DNA of 64,000 nucleotides from Corynebacterium falsenii (GCF_020099275.1 NZ_CP083646.1:2294001-2358000); one strand, 5' to 3'; positions 38,582 to 48,598 are shown, counted from the first letter of the stretch. The notes: generated from the sequence alone by a model not told the origin. Translations and numbers: made by a program.

Positions 38582-40072
38582 TTACTGCTGCGCGGCGCTG
38601 TCCTTCATGAGCTGGTAGGCCTCCAACGCCTCGGCGCGGGACTCTTTAAGGTCCACGATCGGCGCGGGGTACTCCCCGGACAGCGGTCCCAGTGCTGCTT
38701 CGGGAACCCAGGTGGAGATGTACTTCTGGTCGGCGTCGAACTTCTTCTGCTGCGTTTCGGGGTTGAAGATCCGGAAGTAGGGGCTGGCATCGTCCCCGCA
38801 GCCGGCGACCCACTGCCAGTTGAAGGGGTTGCTGGCGAAGTCGGCGTCCACCAGTGTGTCCCAGAACCATCGCTCCCCGACCTGCCAGTGCACGCCGAGG
38901 TTCTTGGTGAGCAGGCTGCCTACGATCATGCGCACGCGGTTGTGCATGGTGCCGGTCTCCCAGAGCTCGCGCATGCCCGCATCCACGATGGGGATGCCGG
39001 TGCGCCCGGTCTTCCACGCCTGGACGGCCTCATCGACGCTGTCGCTGGTGCCACCGTTATCCTCGCCGGGCCATGCCCACGGGAAGGCGTCGAACTCCTG
39101 GCGAACGTTGCGAGTCGCCAAATCCGGGTGTTCGTGGAGGCGGTGCCAGGCGAAATCGCGCCACAGCAATTCCTTGTGGAACGTCTCGACGTCCTGCGGG
39201 AAGTCGGGGGCTTCCTCGGCTGCGGCGGCCCACACGCTGCGCGGGCTGATCTCGCCGAAGCGCAGGTGCGGCGAGAGCCTGCTGGTCACTGGGGTGGCCG
39301 GAAAGTCGCGGCCTTCGTCGTAGCCGGGCTGGCCGCCGAGCTCGTGGCGGAACTCTGCCAGGCGCGCGGCCGCGCCTTCCTCGCCGGGTGTCCAGTACTG
39401 GAGGATCTTTGTGGCCCACTGCGGTGGCTCGTCCGTGGATTGACGAGACACCTCGGCACCGAGGGAGCCAAGCTTCACACCGTTGATCTCGGAGGCGTCC
39501 GCGCCCGGCCCGGCGAGGTGCTCCGGCACCGGCAACGGCGGCTGCCACATCTCGTTGACCAGGGCACCCGCGGCCTTGGAAAACGGCGTGTAGACCTTGT
39601 AGGCCGTGTCGCTGTTTGTGCGCACCTCCCACGGCTCGGTGAGCAGATAACCGGGGAAGGAATGCACCTCCACGGCCTGGTTTTTCAGCTGCCCCTTCAC
39701 GGCCGTGTCCACGTCAATGAAGGGCTTGTGGTAGCGCCGCGACCAGCTCACCGCCGCCGCGCCGAGGCGGTCCGCCACGTCCGGAACCACGGTGCGCGGA
39801 TCGCCCGCGAGCTCGATCAGCGGAACCTCGAAGGCAGACAGCGCCCGGCGCAGAGCGTCCAGGCTCGCGCGCTGCCACCACCTACTGGCGCCGCCGAGTG
39901 GGCGGATCGTGGTGGCGTCGGGATCTTCATGAACAAACAACCCCACGACCACGCCGGAGTGATCAGCAGCCCAGTCCGCCAGGGCGGTGAGCGCTTGATT
40001 GTCGGCGAGGCGGAGGTCATCGCGGAACCAGAACAGGCCCACGGGCTGGCGGTCGGCGGCGGAAGGTGTCAT
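38582..40072 (-). CDS. phr: Deoxyribodipyrimidine photolyase (cryptochrome/photolyase family)
   Basis: 496-residue FAD enzyme of class I type repairing cyclobutane pyrimidine dimers with light. N-terminal antenna-binding fold starts at GLFWFRDDLRLADNQAL; the FAD domain shows LRFGEISPRSVW, RMIVGSLLTKNLGVHWQ, WQWVAGCGDDASPYFRIFNP. ATG at 40072 chosen because TAACCT ends 8 bases upstream and the family begins here; the frame remains open 126 codons further but only as antisense-type sequence across the neighbouring gene. Confidence 0.92.
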   Translation of the reverse strand: MTPSAADRQPVGLFWFRDDLRLADNQALTALADWAADHSGVVVGLFVHEDPDATTIRPLGGASRWWQRASLDALRRALSAFEVPLIELAGDPRTVVPDVADRLGAAAVSWSRRYHKPFIDVDTAVKGQLKNQAVEVHSFPGYLLTEPWEVRTNSDTAYKVYTPFSKAAGALVNEMWQPPLPVPEHLAGPGADASEINGVKLGSLGAEVSRQSTDEPPQWATKILQYWTPGEEGAAARLAEFRHELGGQPGYDEGRDFPATPVTSRLSPHLRFGEISPRSVWAAAAEEAPDFPQDVETFHKELLWRDFAWHRLHEHPDLATRNVRQEFDAFPWAWPGEDNGGTSDSVDEAVQAWKTGRTGIPIVDAGMRELWETGTMHNRVRMIVGSLLTKNLGVHWQVGERWFWDTLVDADFASNPFNWQWVAGCGDDASPYFRIFNPETQQKKFDADQKYISTWVPEAALGPLSGEYPAPIVDLKESRAEALEAYQLMKDSAAQQ

Positions 40073-40083
40073 GGGTACCGAGG

Positions 40084-40509
40084 TTAGACGCCCGAGGCCA
40101 CCACATCGCCATCGACCAGCGGCGAGTGGAAGGTGTGCGTGCGCGTAATACGGCGAAACGGGATGCGCAGCGAGCGCACGGTCCAGCTGACCTCGACGGG
40201 GATGGTGCTGTGCTCGGCGGCGTAGCGGTACAGCCCGGAGCTCGTGCCGTGCAGGGTGACGGACCGCTGCGGCCACACGACATCGCGGGTGGCCAGCGTT
40301 TGATTGTGCACCACCGCGCGGAGACCGCGCACGGGCGTGGCCGAGCTGATGTTCGTAATTTTGACCTGCAGCTTGCTGCCGCTGAACAGGGTGACCACGC
40401 CGAACAGCGAGCTCGGATCGCCGTGGGTGCGGCTGGACGCTGAACTCCACCAGCTCGCCACCACACTATGGCGGCGCAGGGCTCGCGCTGCGTCCTTCAC
40501 ACTCTTCAT
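40084..40509 (-). CDS. Hypothetical protein upstream of phr
   Basis: 141 residues, basic at the N-terminus (KDAARALRRH), then a beta-rich segment (SLFGVVTLFSGSKLQVKITN, SVTLHGTSSGLYRYA). No signal peptide or helix. TAGGCT ends 7 bases before the ATG at 40509, a leaderless arrangement that supports a real gene. No family recognised. It ends 11 bases before the photolyase start, so the two are probably transcribed together. Confidence 0.55.
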   Translation of the reverse strand: MKSVKDAARALRRHSVVASWWSSASSRTHGDPSSLFGVVTLFSGSKLQVKITNISSATPVRGLRAVVHNQTLATRDVVWPQRSVTLHGTSSGLYRYAAEHSTIPVEVSWTVRSLRIPFRRITRTHTFHSPLVDGDVVASGV

Positions 40510-40701
40510 GCGCCCCAGCCTAGTGAAAAGTGTGCAGCAGAAACGGCCGGTGTTGGGCGTGCGGGCTCGGCGGCGGGGTTCTAATGTGTTGAGCGATCTG
40601 GGTTCATCCCCGGATGGCGGTGGGCGATCTGCCTGCCCGTTGAGCTTTTCTTTTTCTCTTTTCGACGCCCAACCGGGCGCGAGGAAGGACTTTCACCCCT
40701 C

Positions 40702-41849
40702 ATGACTATTCGACTTCTTTCTTCCAGGGCTTCCAGGGTGGCTTCCAGGGTGGCTGCTCGTGCCGCGGCCGCAGCCGTGGCCGTGTGCGCTGTCGCGGGC
40801 GGCGGCGTGGCTCAGGCTGCGCCGAGCACTGCGGCTGGCTCTGTGCCGAGCACTGCGGCTGGCTCTGTGCCGAGCTCCTCCGATTCCATCGCCCCGCTGG
40901 GATCGCTGGCCGGGCTGCCGATTCCGGGCTCGCTTGGGCTCGGCCCGGTCATTCCCGATGCGCAGCCGGGCTTCGACCTGGAGGCCCACCGTGGTGGCCG
41001 CGGAGAATTCACCGAAGAGTCCGCCACCGCGTTCACCCATGCCTTGGATCTCAACGTCAGCACGCTCGAGCTGGACGTGGTGGTCGCCGAGGACGGCACC
41101 CCGTGGTGTGGCACGACCCCTCGGTGCAGGCCGAGAAGTGCTCCGATACCGCACCGGCCACCCCGAATGACCCCGAGTTCCCTTACGTGGGCAAACTGGT
41201 TCACGAGCTGAACTGGCAGCAGCTCCAGACCCTCGACTGCGGCAAGAAGCTGGCCGACTTCCCAAACGCCCAACCGGTTCCGGGCAACAAGATGCTGCAG
41301 CTCAAGGACGTTTTCGCCCTGGCGGCAAATCAGCCCAACGGCCGTGATGTGCACTTCAACATCGAAACGAAGTTGGAGGCCGAGAAGCGCGCCGATTCCG
41401 CGACCCCGCAGCAGTTCCTCGATGCCATCCTCCCCGTCATCCACTCCAGCGGCGCCGACAACCGTTCGGTGATTCAGTCCTTCGATTGGCGCTCGTTGGA
41501 GCTCATGCGCGATCAGGCCCCGCAAATCCCCACTGTCTTGCTGTGGGATGACACCACGTGGAAACCCGGTTCGGTGTGGACGGGGTCGGTGAACTTCGAC
41601 GCCACCCAGGGCGACATCACGCGCGCAGCCAAGCAGGTCGGTGCCAGCATCCTGTCTCCGGACTTCGCGCTGGTGAGCGCTGAAAGCGTCTCCCACGCCC
41701 ATGCCGCAGGCCTGACCGTGGTGCCGTGGACGGTCAACGAATCCGCCGATATCACGTCCATGATCGACGCCGGAGTAGACGGCATCATCACCGACTACCC
41801 CACCCGCGCGCTGGAGATCCTCAACGGTCGTGGGGTGGCCATCGCCTAG
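40702..41849 (+). pseudogene. Secreted glycerophosphodiester phosphodiesterase, frameshifted
   Basis: The gene starts in one frame (signal peptide with VAARAAAAAVAVCAVAGGG, then FDLEAHRGGRGEFTEES and LELDVVVAEDGTP) and continues from ~41103 in another (VVWHDPSVQ, FNIETKLEAEK, FDWRSLELM, DGIITDYPTRALEIL). At 41101-41108 the DNA reads CCGTGGTG where CCGGTGGTG would restore TPVVWHDP, so one base is missing. The protein would be a GlpQ-like GDPD hydrolysing glycerophosphodiesters outside the membrane. Either a true disruption or a base-calling error. The signal region also carries a 24-bp tandem duplication (40821-40868). Confidence 0.85.
40821..40868 (+). repeat. 24-bp tandem duplication in the GDPD gene
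   Basis: Two perfect adjacent copies (40821-40844, 40845-40868), each encoding SVPSTAAG-type residues just after the signal peptide; a partial third copy follows. Confidence 0.85.
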
Positions 41850-41895
41850 CACCGCGCTTGTCGCAAATCCTGGTCCCGCGCCTAGCATGGGAACC

Positions 41896-42405
41896 ATGAA
41901 TGGAATTGATGTGCTCCTCGATGTGGCGTCGAGACCAAAAGATGCTCTTGCGGCGCTGCCCTCGCTCACGACCGACCAGCTCAACCACCACCCGGAGGGT
42001 CACCCGAACTCCGTGGCGTGGTTGCTGTGGCACACCGGGCGAGAAATCGACATGCAGCTCGCGGCCCTGACCAGCGACGATGAGATCTGGCGCACCGGCT
42101 TGTACCGCGACGAGCTCGGCCTCGGGGAGATCGGCGACAGCCTCGGCTACGGCCACTCCCCCAGCGACGCTGAGCAGATCCAGGTGCGCGGCGCCAACGC
42201 GATGGGCACCCTGACTGGCTACATCAACGCCACGCTCGAGGCGCTCATCGCCTACTGCCGCACGCTCACCGATTCCGACCTCGGCGAAACCATCGCGGAA
42301 TACGACGGCGAACCGATCTCCCGCGGAACCCGGTTGATCTCGATTGTCGACGACGCCAGCGCGCACCTCGCCCAGGCGGCCTACGTGGCCGGGATGCGGG
42401 CATAG
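41896..42405 (+). CDS. DinB superfamily protein
   Basis: 169 residues, four-helix DinB/DUF664-type metal-binding fold. Putative metal-ligand histidines occur in VAWLLWHTGREIDMQ and DDASAHLAQAAYVAGM. In mycothiol-producing bacteria many DinB proteins are mycothiol-dependent transferases or isomerases, so a thiol-linked function is plausible but unproven. TAGCAT (41883-41888) ends 7 bases before the ATG: leaderless start. Confidence 0.8.
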   Translation: MNGIDVLLDVASRPKDALAALPSLTTDQLNHHPEGHPNSVAWLLWHTGREIDMQLAALTSDDEIWRTGLYRDELGLGEIGDSLGYGHSPSDAEQIQVRGANAMGTLTGYINATLEALIAYCRTLTDSDLGETIAEYDGEPISRGTRLISIVDDASAHLAQAAYVAGMRA

Positions 42406-42479
42406 CTGCAGGCCAGGAGCACAATGTAGGTGATACTTCATCCTCTGAAAGCACCGGAAGTTTTCAGTAGCATGCAGGC

Positions 42480-43208
42480 ATGACCGTACTGATTTTACAA
42501 CCAGACCCGATTTCCCCCGCAACTCGCATCAGCCACTGGCTCGACGAAGCCGAGCGGATGTACGACGTAATCAACCTCCCCGCACTTGTGGACCGGAACC
42601 AGCACAACGATGAAGACGGTCCGATCTCCACGAAGCAGCTGGATTCGATCTCCGGCATTGTTATCTGTGGCGGCCGTATGAACTGCTACTCCGAGGATGA
42701 GAACCCGTGGATTCCACCGGTAATGAAACTGCTCAAGGGTGCCGTAGATAAGGGCCTGCCGGTGCTGGGCACTTGCTTCGGCCACCAGCTGCTGAACCGC
42801 ACGATGGGCGGCCACATTGAGGTGGGCTCCCTGGCCCACAAGGAAGACGGCGTGGTCACCGTGGAGGTCACCGACGAGGGCAAGGCCGATGATTGGTTCG
42901 GCGGCGTGCAGGACCTCGCGCCGCTGACGGTGTACGAATCCCACAGCGACTACGTGGCCGAGCTGCCGCCGGAGGGCGTTCTGCTGGCGCACTCCGATCG
43001 CTGCCCGGTGGAGGCCGTGCGCATCAAGTCCGCCCTGGGTGTGCAGTTCCACCCGGAGGTGAGCCCGGAGGAGTTCCGCGAGTGGGCTCGCGTGCAGGAC
43101 GGCGAGGATGCCGCAGAGCCGGCGTACAAGGCTGCGAAGTCCGCTGACGACAAGGCCAAGCAGATCGGCGCCTACGTGGTGAAGGAATTCATTTCTCGCC
43201 TGGGCTAG
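42480..43208 (+). CDS. Class I glutamine amidotransferase-like protein
   Basis: 242 residues. Nucleophile Cys99 in the elbow VLGTCFGHQLL, with His191 and Glu193 in VQFHPEVSPEEF completing the triad. It resembles the stand-alone GMP-synthase-type amidotransferase domains (YfeJ-like); no synthetase domain or partner gene lies next to it, so the acceptor is unknown. TAGCAT (42468-42473) lies 6 bases before the ATG. Confidence 0.85.
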   Translation: MTVLILQPDPISPATRISHWLDEAERMYDVINLPALVDRNQHNDEDGPISTKQLDSISGIVICGGRMNCYSEDENPWIPPVMKLLKGAVDKGLPVLGTCFGHQLLNRTMGGHIEVGSLAHKEDGVVTVEVTDEGKADDWFGGVQDLAPLTVYESHSDYVAELPPEGVLLAHSDRCPVEAVRIKSALGVQFHPEVSPEEFREWARVQDGEDAAEPAYKAAKSADDKAKQIGAYVVKEFISRLG

Positions 43209-43315
43209 GGCTGTTAGGGCCGGGGCTGGGGCTTGGTTGGCGCTGGGGCACCGGCTACCCCCGTGTGCTCAGCTGGTTCTCAGCATTACTGTGCAGCACG
43301 TGCGATAATCGGCGG

Positions 43316-44341
43316 GTGATTTTCCTGCCTACTTTCCGCGCTAATCGCCGGTCCACCGGCAATGCCAGCAGCCAGTCAAGCAGCCTGCCCACCCGCCGTT
43401 CGCCGCGCCGCGCATCCCGTTCGCTGCGCGCGGTGGCGGCGGGTGTTGCTGTTGCTGCACTCACTGCGGTGGCTCCGCTGGCCGCAACCACGGCAGCCGC
43501 TGAACCTGCTGGCGCCGCCGCTCCCACCTGCCCCGCCACGGCCATCATCGCCGCGCGCGGCTCGGAGCAAAACGGCTCGGGCATGATCACGCCCACCACC
43601 TACGGCGCGAATCCCACTGCCTCCAACGGCTACGAGGGCCCGAACATCCGCGGCCTTCTGCTCGAGGCGGAGAAGCAGAACCAGCAAGAAGCGGGCACAA
43701 GCCTGCTGACCAACGTGCCCGTCATCGGACTCGACGCCGAGCACTACCCCGCCGCCTTCCCCCTCCCGCCGCTCGCCGAGGAAGGCGAGGATCTCACCCC
43801 CACCGAGACCCTCCAGCGCCTCGCTGTGTTGCTGTCGCGCCAGTCTCCGCTGGAGATCGTCAACCATTCCATCACCGAGTTCCTCAACAGTGCTCGCGTG
43901 GGTATCCCCGGCACGATGCAGCAGGTCGCCGAGTACGAGGCCGCCTCCGGCTGCAAACCGAAGTACGTGCTCATTGGCTACTCCCAGGGCTCGTTCGTCC
44001 TTGGCGCCAACGAGCAGGAGCTCGCCCGCCGCGGCCAGCTCGGCGGAGTGATCTCCATCGGCAATCCCGCGCAGATCCTTCCCGGCCATTCCTTCTTCGG
44101 CGCCTACACTCCGAACCGCACGAGCTACTGCCTGCATGGTGACATCGTGTGCGCCGCGTGGCAGGTCGATCCCGCCCACGCCGTGGACGCCATGACCCAG
44201 GTCCACGACACCTACTTCATAACACCCCACCCCGGCGACGCCGACGCCCTGCGCACCATGCGCCACGTCATCGCGAACGCCGCCACGGCGGAGTCCTCCC
44301 CTATCCCCTCCTTTTCGAGCTACTCCCAGTCCAGCTCCTAG
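43316..44341 (+). CDS. Secreted cutinase-family esterase
   Basis: 341 residues. Twin-basic N-terminus and hydrophobic stretch (VAAGVAVAALTAVAPLAA) with an AAA-AEP cleavage region predict export. The alpha/beta hydrolase nucleophile is in LIGYSQGSF; CPATAIIAARGSEQNGSG is the oxyanion region and DALRTMRHVI likely holds the catalytic His neighbourhood. Cutinase-like esterases of actinobacteria act on lipids and esters. GTG at 43316 preferred: GATAAT (43304-43309) ends 6 bases upstream. Confidence 0.88.
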   Translation: MIFLPTFRANRRSTGNASSQSSSLPTRRSPRRASRSLRAVAAGVAVAALTAVAPLAATTAAAEPAGAAAPTCPATAIIAARGSEQNGSGMITPTTYGANPTASNGYEGPNIRGLLLEAEKQNQQEAGTSLLTNVPVIGLDAEHYPAAFPLPPLAEEGEDLTPTETLQRLAVLLSRQSPLEIVNHSITEFLNSARVGIPGTMQQVAEYEAASGCKPKYVLIGYSQGSFVLGANEQELARRGQLGGVISIGNPAQILPGHSFFGAYTPNRTSYCLHGDIVCAAWQVDPAHAVDAMTQVHDTYFITPHPGDADALRTMRHVIANAATAESSPIPSFSSYSQSSS

Positions 44342-44436
44342 TCTTTTTCTCGACGCCACTCTGCGGCTCTCTGCAGCGAATCCAACTCAACCGCTCGAGC
44401 AGGCGAAATCGAGGCTCCGATCCGATCTTTACCTAC

Positions 44437-44464
44437 TGGACAAATGTACAGTTTTGTATATAGT
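44437..44464 (+). promoter_or_regulatory. Promoter of the CPBP protease gene
   Basis: TGGACA (44437-44442), 16-base spacer, TATAGT (44459-44464), in an AT-rich patch 70 bases before the start. Confidence 0.55.
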
Positions 44465-44533
44465 GTTGCTTCTGCCTTGAGCTGGAGCTTGTTGGAGTAG
44501 CTTTGGCACCCCGTTCATCGGAAAGGAGATGTC

Positions 44534-45415
44534 GTGTTCTCTCAACACGTTGCAGCAATTCCACGGAAGTCCGTGAAGGATAACATTGTTATTCCTGTGG
44601 CGGTCTCCGCGTTTATCATCCTTGTAACCGGAAGCTTGTTTTCTTTCGCGTTCGGCCTCATCTTCCCGTCAGCCGAGGAGAAGGAATTCACGTTGGCCAC
44701 CCTGCTCGGCATGGCTGCGAATACGCTTTTTGCACTGTGGTTCATCTCGAAGGTTTCGAAGATGTCGCTACGAACGCAGGGGTGGATTGCTGAGGGATGG
44801 CCGCGCCGATACCTCTTCGGCATGGTGGTGGGCATCGGGGCGATTACAATCGTGTTCGTTTCAAACTTGCTGCTGCGCGGTATCGACATTTCCTGGGCGC
44901 TGACTCAGGCTGCGGTCCCTACGTTCCTCATTACGATGGCCTTCTTCCTGTTCCAGGGCGCATTCGAAGAGATCATCTTCCGCGGATACTTGTTACCTCA
45001 GTTCGCGAAGTCGATGAATGTTTTCGTTGCTTTGATCGTGACATCGCTCATGTTCGCTGCGTTGCATGGTACCAATTCGAATATGAGTGTCATGGGCATG
45101 GTGAACCTTGTGATTTTCGGTTTGGTGTTCGGTTCCGCCTATTTGATGACGGGCGACTCATGGAAGATTGGCGCCGGCCACACCTTCTGGAACATGTTCT
45201 TGGGCATTATTTACGGTTCCCATGTCAGCGGCCTGGTGATGGAGGGTGCACTGATTCACGCTCAGCCACGCCCCGGAATGGCCCTTCTTTCCGGCGGTGA
45301 GTACGGCATGGAGGGGTCCATAGTCGCGTCGATCGTGGGAATCGCGCTGATCGTCTTCTGCTTGAAGAAGTTCCGAGCGCAGAATGAGAAGCCACAGGCC
45401 GCTCGCGCGGAGTAG
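44534..45415 (+). CDS. CPBP family intramembrane metalloprotease
   Basis: 293 residues with about eight hydrophobic helices. Glutamates of the EExxxR motif are in FEEIIFRGYLLPQF, histidines in FAALHGTNSN and GAGHTFWNMF. This is the CAAX-protease/bacteriocin-processing (Abi) family; in bacteria linked to peptide processing, bacteriocin immunity and regulation. GTG at 44534 has AAAGGAGAT upstream. Last gene before the restriction island, converging on mcrC with no clear terminator. Confidence 0.88.
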   Translation: MFSQHVAAIPRKSVKDNIVIPVAVSAFIILVTGSLFSFAFGLIFPSAEEKEFTLATLLGMAANTLFALWFISKVSKMSLRTQGWIAEGWPRRYLFGMVVGIGAITIVFVSNLLLRGIDISWALTQAAVPTFLITMAFFLFQGAFEEIIFRGYLLPQFAKSMNVFVALIVTSLMFAALHGTNSNMSVMGMVNLVIFGLVFGSAYLMTGDSWKIGAGHTFWNMFLGIIYGSHVSGLVMEGALIHAQPRPGMALLSGGEYGMEGSIVASIVGIALIVFCLKKFRAQNEKPQAARAE

Positions 45416-45518
45416 CTGTTTCTCGTCACGGCCGAATTCAAGGTTCATAAGCACCGGATCTACTCCCCGTTGTTGCGATGCTGTGCGATGGCGCGGCTCC
45501 GACAAACGGCAGTAAAGG

Positions 45519-46703
45519 TTACAGCGGCCCCGCCCCCACTGCAGCGAGGGCATCGTCGCGGATCACCCTAGCTGAGCCCATAAGGTCCAGTGCCGAAAAC
45601 GCCATCGGATGCCCGTCCATCACCCACTCCTGATGCCGCGGAAACTCCGGCCGCACCTCGGTACCCAAAGCGGCGAACACCATCACTCCCCCAACCTTCT
45701 TCTCCCCCGCGCTGACTCCCCGTAGCTGGCCGGGGTTCAGCTGAGCCATCGTCACGTAAGCGTGAATCTGATACAAGTAATCCGGTTTCAGGGTCAGCTT
45801 GTCGCCGTGGCGGCCGGTCGCCGCCATGTTCGTGAATTTCGCATCCACGATAACCAGCCGCCCCTCGGGATCCACCAGCGTAATGTCCGTCCTCATTCGT
45901 GGTAGCGCCGGTTCGTGACCCGCTGCCTCGTCGGACACGTCGTCCACAGCCCAATGAATGTCCTTCGCTCCATGGACTTGCCATCCTTGTGGCGTCAAAT
46001 AAAAACGGTAAATCCCCAGAAGAGCGGCCTCGAACAACGTGCGCAGCTTCTCCTCGCTCAGATCCGACCGCTTCACAGCAGCGTGACCCGTCCCCCGATC
46101 GGGCAGCAGCAGCTGCAACATCAGGGAGGCCAGCGCCACGGGCTTGCGGTCCTGGCGCGATAGTCGTCCACGAGGCTCCGGCGCATCCGACTGGAAGGGC
46201 ACGCCAGAATTGGTCAGAGTCCGGCACAACCTCCGAGCCCGCGCCGCGAGGGCCGCGACTTCCTTCGCTTGCTCGGTCGTCAACGTGCCATTGCGCTGCC
46301 CGACCTTCTTCATCGCCTGCACTGTGGTGGCTGCTCGGTTCAGCGCCCTTAAGAGATACCGGTTCACCGGGCTATCCACCGTGAGATCGTTGAAGGTGCA
46401 GTTGATCTGGCCTTTCTCCAGCAGTTGCCCGCGCAGCGTTGGCAGCACGTTGATCTTGCCGCGCATCCGGCTGAGGTTCCGCTGGGTGCGGGTGAACCCG
46501 ATGGTCAGCTCGCGCTTCATCCGCTGCTCCACTGCGCCGCACAGCAACTCGGCGACCAGCAATGGAATGTCGGCATCGGGATCGTCCACCCCGGAGTCCG
46601 TCACCGCCCCGCAGGTCAACGCCGACGACGCGTAGAGCTGCAGCACCCATAGGCTCCGGACGGGGACGTACCTGCTGATGTCAAAGCCCTCGTGCTCACT
46701 CAC
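45519..46703 (-). CDS. mcrC: McrC, nuclease subunit of McrBC type IV restriction system
   Basis: 394 residues. The N-terminal wedge domain is followed by a PD-(D/E)xK nuclease: D273 in RMRTDITLVDPEG and D287-A-K289 in LVIVDAKFTN. McrC joins McrB to cleave DNA carrying modified cytosine. GTG at 46703 overlaps the mcrB stop (GTGA), fixing the start; the longer frame upstream lies within mcrB. An FTRTQRNLSRMRGKIN stretch is also typical of McrC proteins. Confidence 0.9.
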   Translation of the reverse strand: MSEHEGFDISRYVPVRSLWVLQLYASSALTCGAVTDSGVDDPDADIPLLVAELLCGAVEQRMKRELTIGFTRTQRNLSRMRGKINVLPTLRGQLLEKGQINCTFNDLTVDSPVNRYLLRALNRAATTVQAMKKVGQRNGTLTTEQAKEVAALAARARRLCRTLTNSGVPFQSDAPEPRGRLSRQDRKPVALASLMLQLLLPDRGTGHAAVKRSDLSEEKLRTLFEAALLGIYRFYLTPQGWQVHGAKDIHWAVDDVSDEAAGHEPALPRMRTDITLVDPEGRLVIVDAKFTNMAATGRHGDKLTLKPDYLYQIHAYVTMAQLNPGQLRGVSAGEKKVGGVMVFAALGTEVRPEFPRHQEWVMDGHPMAFSALDLMGSARVIRDDALAAVGAGPL

Positions 46704-48598
46704 TGCACGTGAACCTCGTTGAGCAGTGCTAATGCCTCCTTCAGACGGTCGGGATCGTCGTACCAGTACTCCTCTAGGAGCGGCTGGAGATCCGTTTCCA
46801 CTACTCGGCCAAACCATGCTCTGGTTTCGTCTGCGGATAGTGGGCTGCTGCGCCGACCAGGGGTCACGAAGCTATGCCCGATGCAATAGGCCGAGCCCAA
46901 GTTCACGTCATCCTCGATCAACGCATTGACGGCCGTGATCTGCTCCGCGATCTGTGTCAGAACCGCTTCGTCGCGGCCGCACTTGCTGACGCAGTACTGC
47001 AGCCATTCCCCTCCCAAACTCGGCTTTAACGTGGCAAACCCGAATCGGCGCCGCAGAGCCATATCGACCATGGCCAGTGACCGGTCGGCTTGGTTCATCG
47101 TGCCGATGACGTACAGGTTCGGCGGGACGTGGATCGCATCATCGTCACCGGAGGCGTACAGCAGCTTCAGCGCACTACCGCTGTTGCGCTTGTCCGCCTC
47201 AAGGAGAGTCAGCATTTCACCAAAGATCTGCGCCGGGTTGCCGCGGTTGATCTCCTCGATCAGGACAACGTGTTTCGTCTTTTCGTCCTCTTCGCCCGCG
47301 GCGGCGTAGATGGCGTCCATGAAAGGCCCATCCTGTACCACGAGGCCGCGTTCCGCATCGGGCCGGAGCCCCTGGACGAAGTCCTCATAGGACGTTGAAG
47401 GGTGGAACTGCACGGCAGTGATGGTCTCGTCCGAATCCGTGCCGATCAGAGCGTAGGCGAGCTTCTTCGCCAGCCATGTCTTCCCTGTACCGGGTGGGCC
47501 CTGCAGAATGAGGTTCTTCTTTTCCCGCCAACGCGTGAGGATTGCCTCGAGGTCGTCTCCGGGCATGAAGCAACCTGCGTCCACGATGTCCGCGACGGTG
47601 TACTTGATGGCGGCCTCTACTGCCTCTGAGCTACCGGCGTTGTCTGCCGAGTGCGCCGTTGGCGACGATGGGGTTTCCTCTGATTCCACGTCCCCGTCAC
47701 TGGCCGCGGGGGCCAGGTACGCGGAATCCGATAGCTCCGGGAACGTTGCAGGTAGCGATGCGTCTTCGGCGATCCAGGCGCGCACGTTGTTGCATACGTC
47801 GATGTACTCACTGCCTTTGATAGATCGAGGCAACTTCGACCACGCCATGCGCGCAGCAATCGGTTCTTCATCCGGCGATTCGGTACTGGTCAACCCTTGG
47901 AGGTAGTCGATGGTGCGCGAATCGAGTGGCAGGTAGTGCTGGGCTCTGATCCAAAACAGCGCCATGGTGTATGAGCCACGCGCCCGTCCCGCAGTTGCTA
48001 CGTCGAAGGCTGTAACAAACCTTTCGTAGGCTTCGCCTTCGGTAGCCAGTTGCCTCTCGACGCCGCTACCGCCGTATTCGCCGAATGCCTCCCCGTTGCG
48101 GTTGCCAGCGGGGTTCTCGCTTTGGGTGGGGATAGCCGGGGTGTTCGGTGTGGCCAGTTCCAGCGCAGCAGTGAAGAGTGCCCAGATGTTGTCGTAGAAG
48201 GCGGTGTTGCCCGCGTCGGCATCTCGCGATTCAAACCTGGACCGCATGTTGTTGACCTGGGGCACCCCAGCGAACCCGGTGGGTACGGGCGAGTTGAGCC
48301 CGAGGGCCTGCTTGAATCCAGTGCATACGGCGATTTTGCTGCTCAAGGAGATTTGCCGATTGATCACCGCAAAGACTGTGAATGGGTCTACATCATCGGC
48401 TTCGTAGCGAGCGCCACCCTTGCTATAAGTCCATAGGAGGTTAAACAGCGAGGGCCGCCCGGACGCCTCGGCTGCGTCACGGAGTCTGGTGAGTAGCTCT
48501 GCGCGACGATCTTGGTAGTCCTTGAGTGTGTCGGACATCTCGGCAAAGAAGGGAACCCAGCTAAGGCTCTGATCGTCGTTGACTGGTGTGGGTTCCAT
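46700..48598 (-). CDS. mcrB: McrB, GTP-dependent AAA+ motor of McrBC
   Basis: 632 residues. Residues ~1-330 form a variable domain that should recognise DNA (WIRAQHYLPLDSRTIDYL stands out). The AAA+ domain has Walker A LQGPPGTGKTWLA (367-374), Walker B HVVLIEEINRG (443-453) and the McrB signature GTMNQADRSLAMVD, where E. coli McrB has MNTADRS. It translocates DNA and drives McrC cleavage. Four-base overlap with mcrC. Target modification cannot be told from the N-terminal domain. Confidence 0.9.
   Translation of the reverse strand: MEPTPVNDDQSLSWVPFFAEMSDTLKDYQDRRAELLTRLRDAAEASGRPSLFNLLWTYSKGGARYEADDVDPFTVFAVINRQISLSSKIAVCTGFKQALGLNSPVPTGFAGVPQVNNMRSRFESRDADAGNTAFYDNIWALFTAALELATPNTPAIPTQSENPAGNRNGEAFGEYGGSGVERQLATEGEAYERFVTAFDVATAGRARGSYTMALFWIRAQHYLPLDSRTIDYLQGLTSTESPDEEPIAARMAWSKLPRSIKGSEYIDVCNNVRAWIAEDASLPATFPELSDSAYLAPAASDGDVESEETPSSPTAHSADNAGSSEAVEAAIKYTVADIVDAGCFMPGDDLEAILTRWREKKNLILQGPPGTGKTWLAKKLAYALIGTDSDETITAVQFHPSTSYEDFVQGLRPDAERGLVVQDGPFMDAIYAAAGEEDEKTKHVVLIEEINRGNPAQIFGEMLTLLEADKRNSGSALKLLYASGDDDAIHVPPNLYVIGTMNQADRSLAMVDMALRRRFGFATLKPSLGGEWLQYCVSKCGRDEAVLTQIAEQITAVNALIEDDVNLGSAYCIGHSFVTPGRRSSPLSADETRAWFGRVVETDLQPLLEEYWYDDPDRLKEALALLNEVHVQ

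Noticed and set aside
40073..40450. 126-codon N-terminal extension of the photolyase
   Set aside because: Arg/Ala/His-rich shadow of the neighbouring 141-residue gene; photolyase homology begins at the ATG at 40072.
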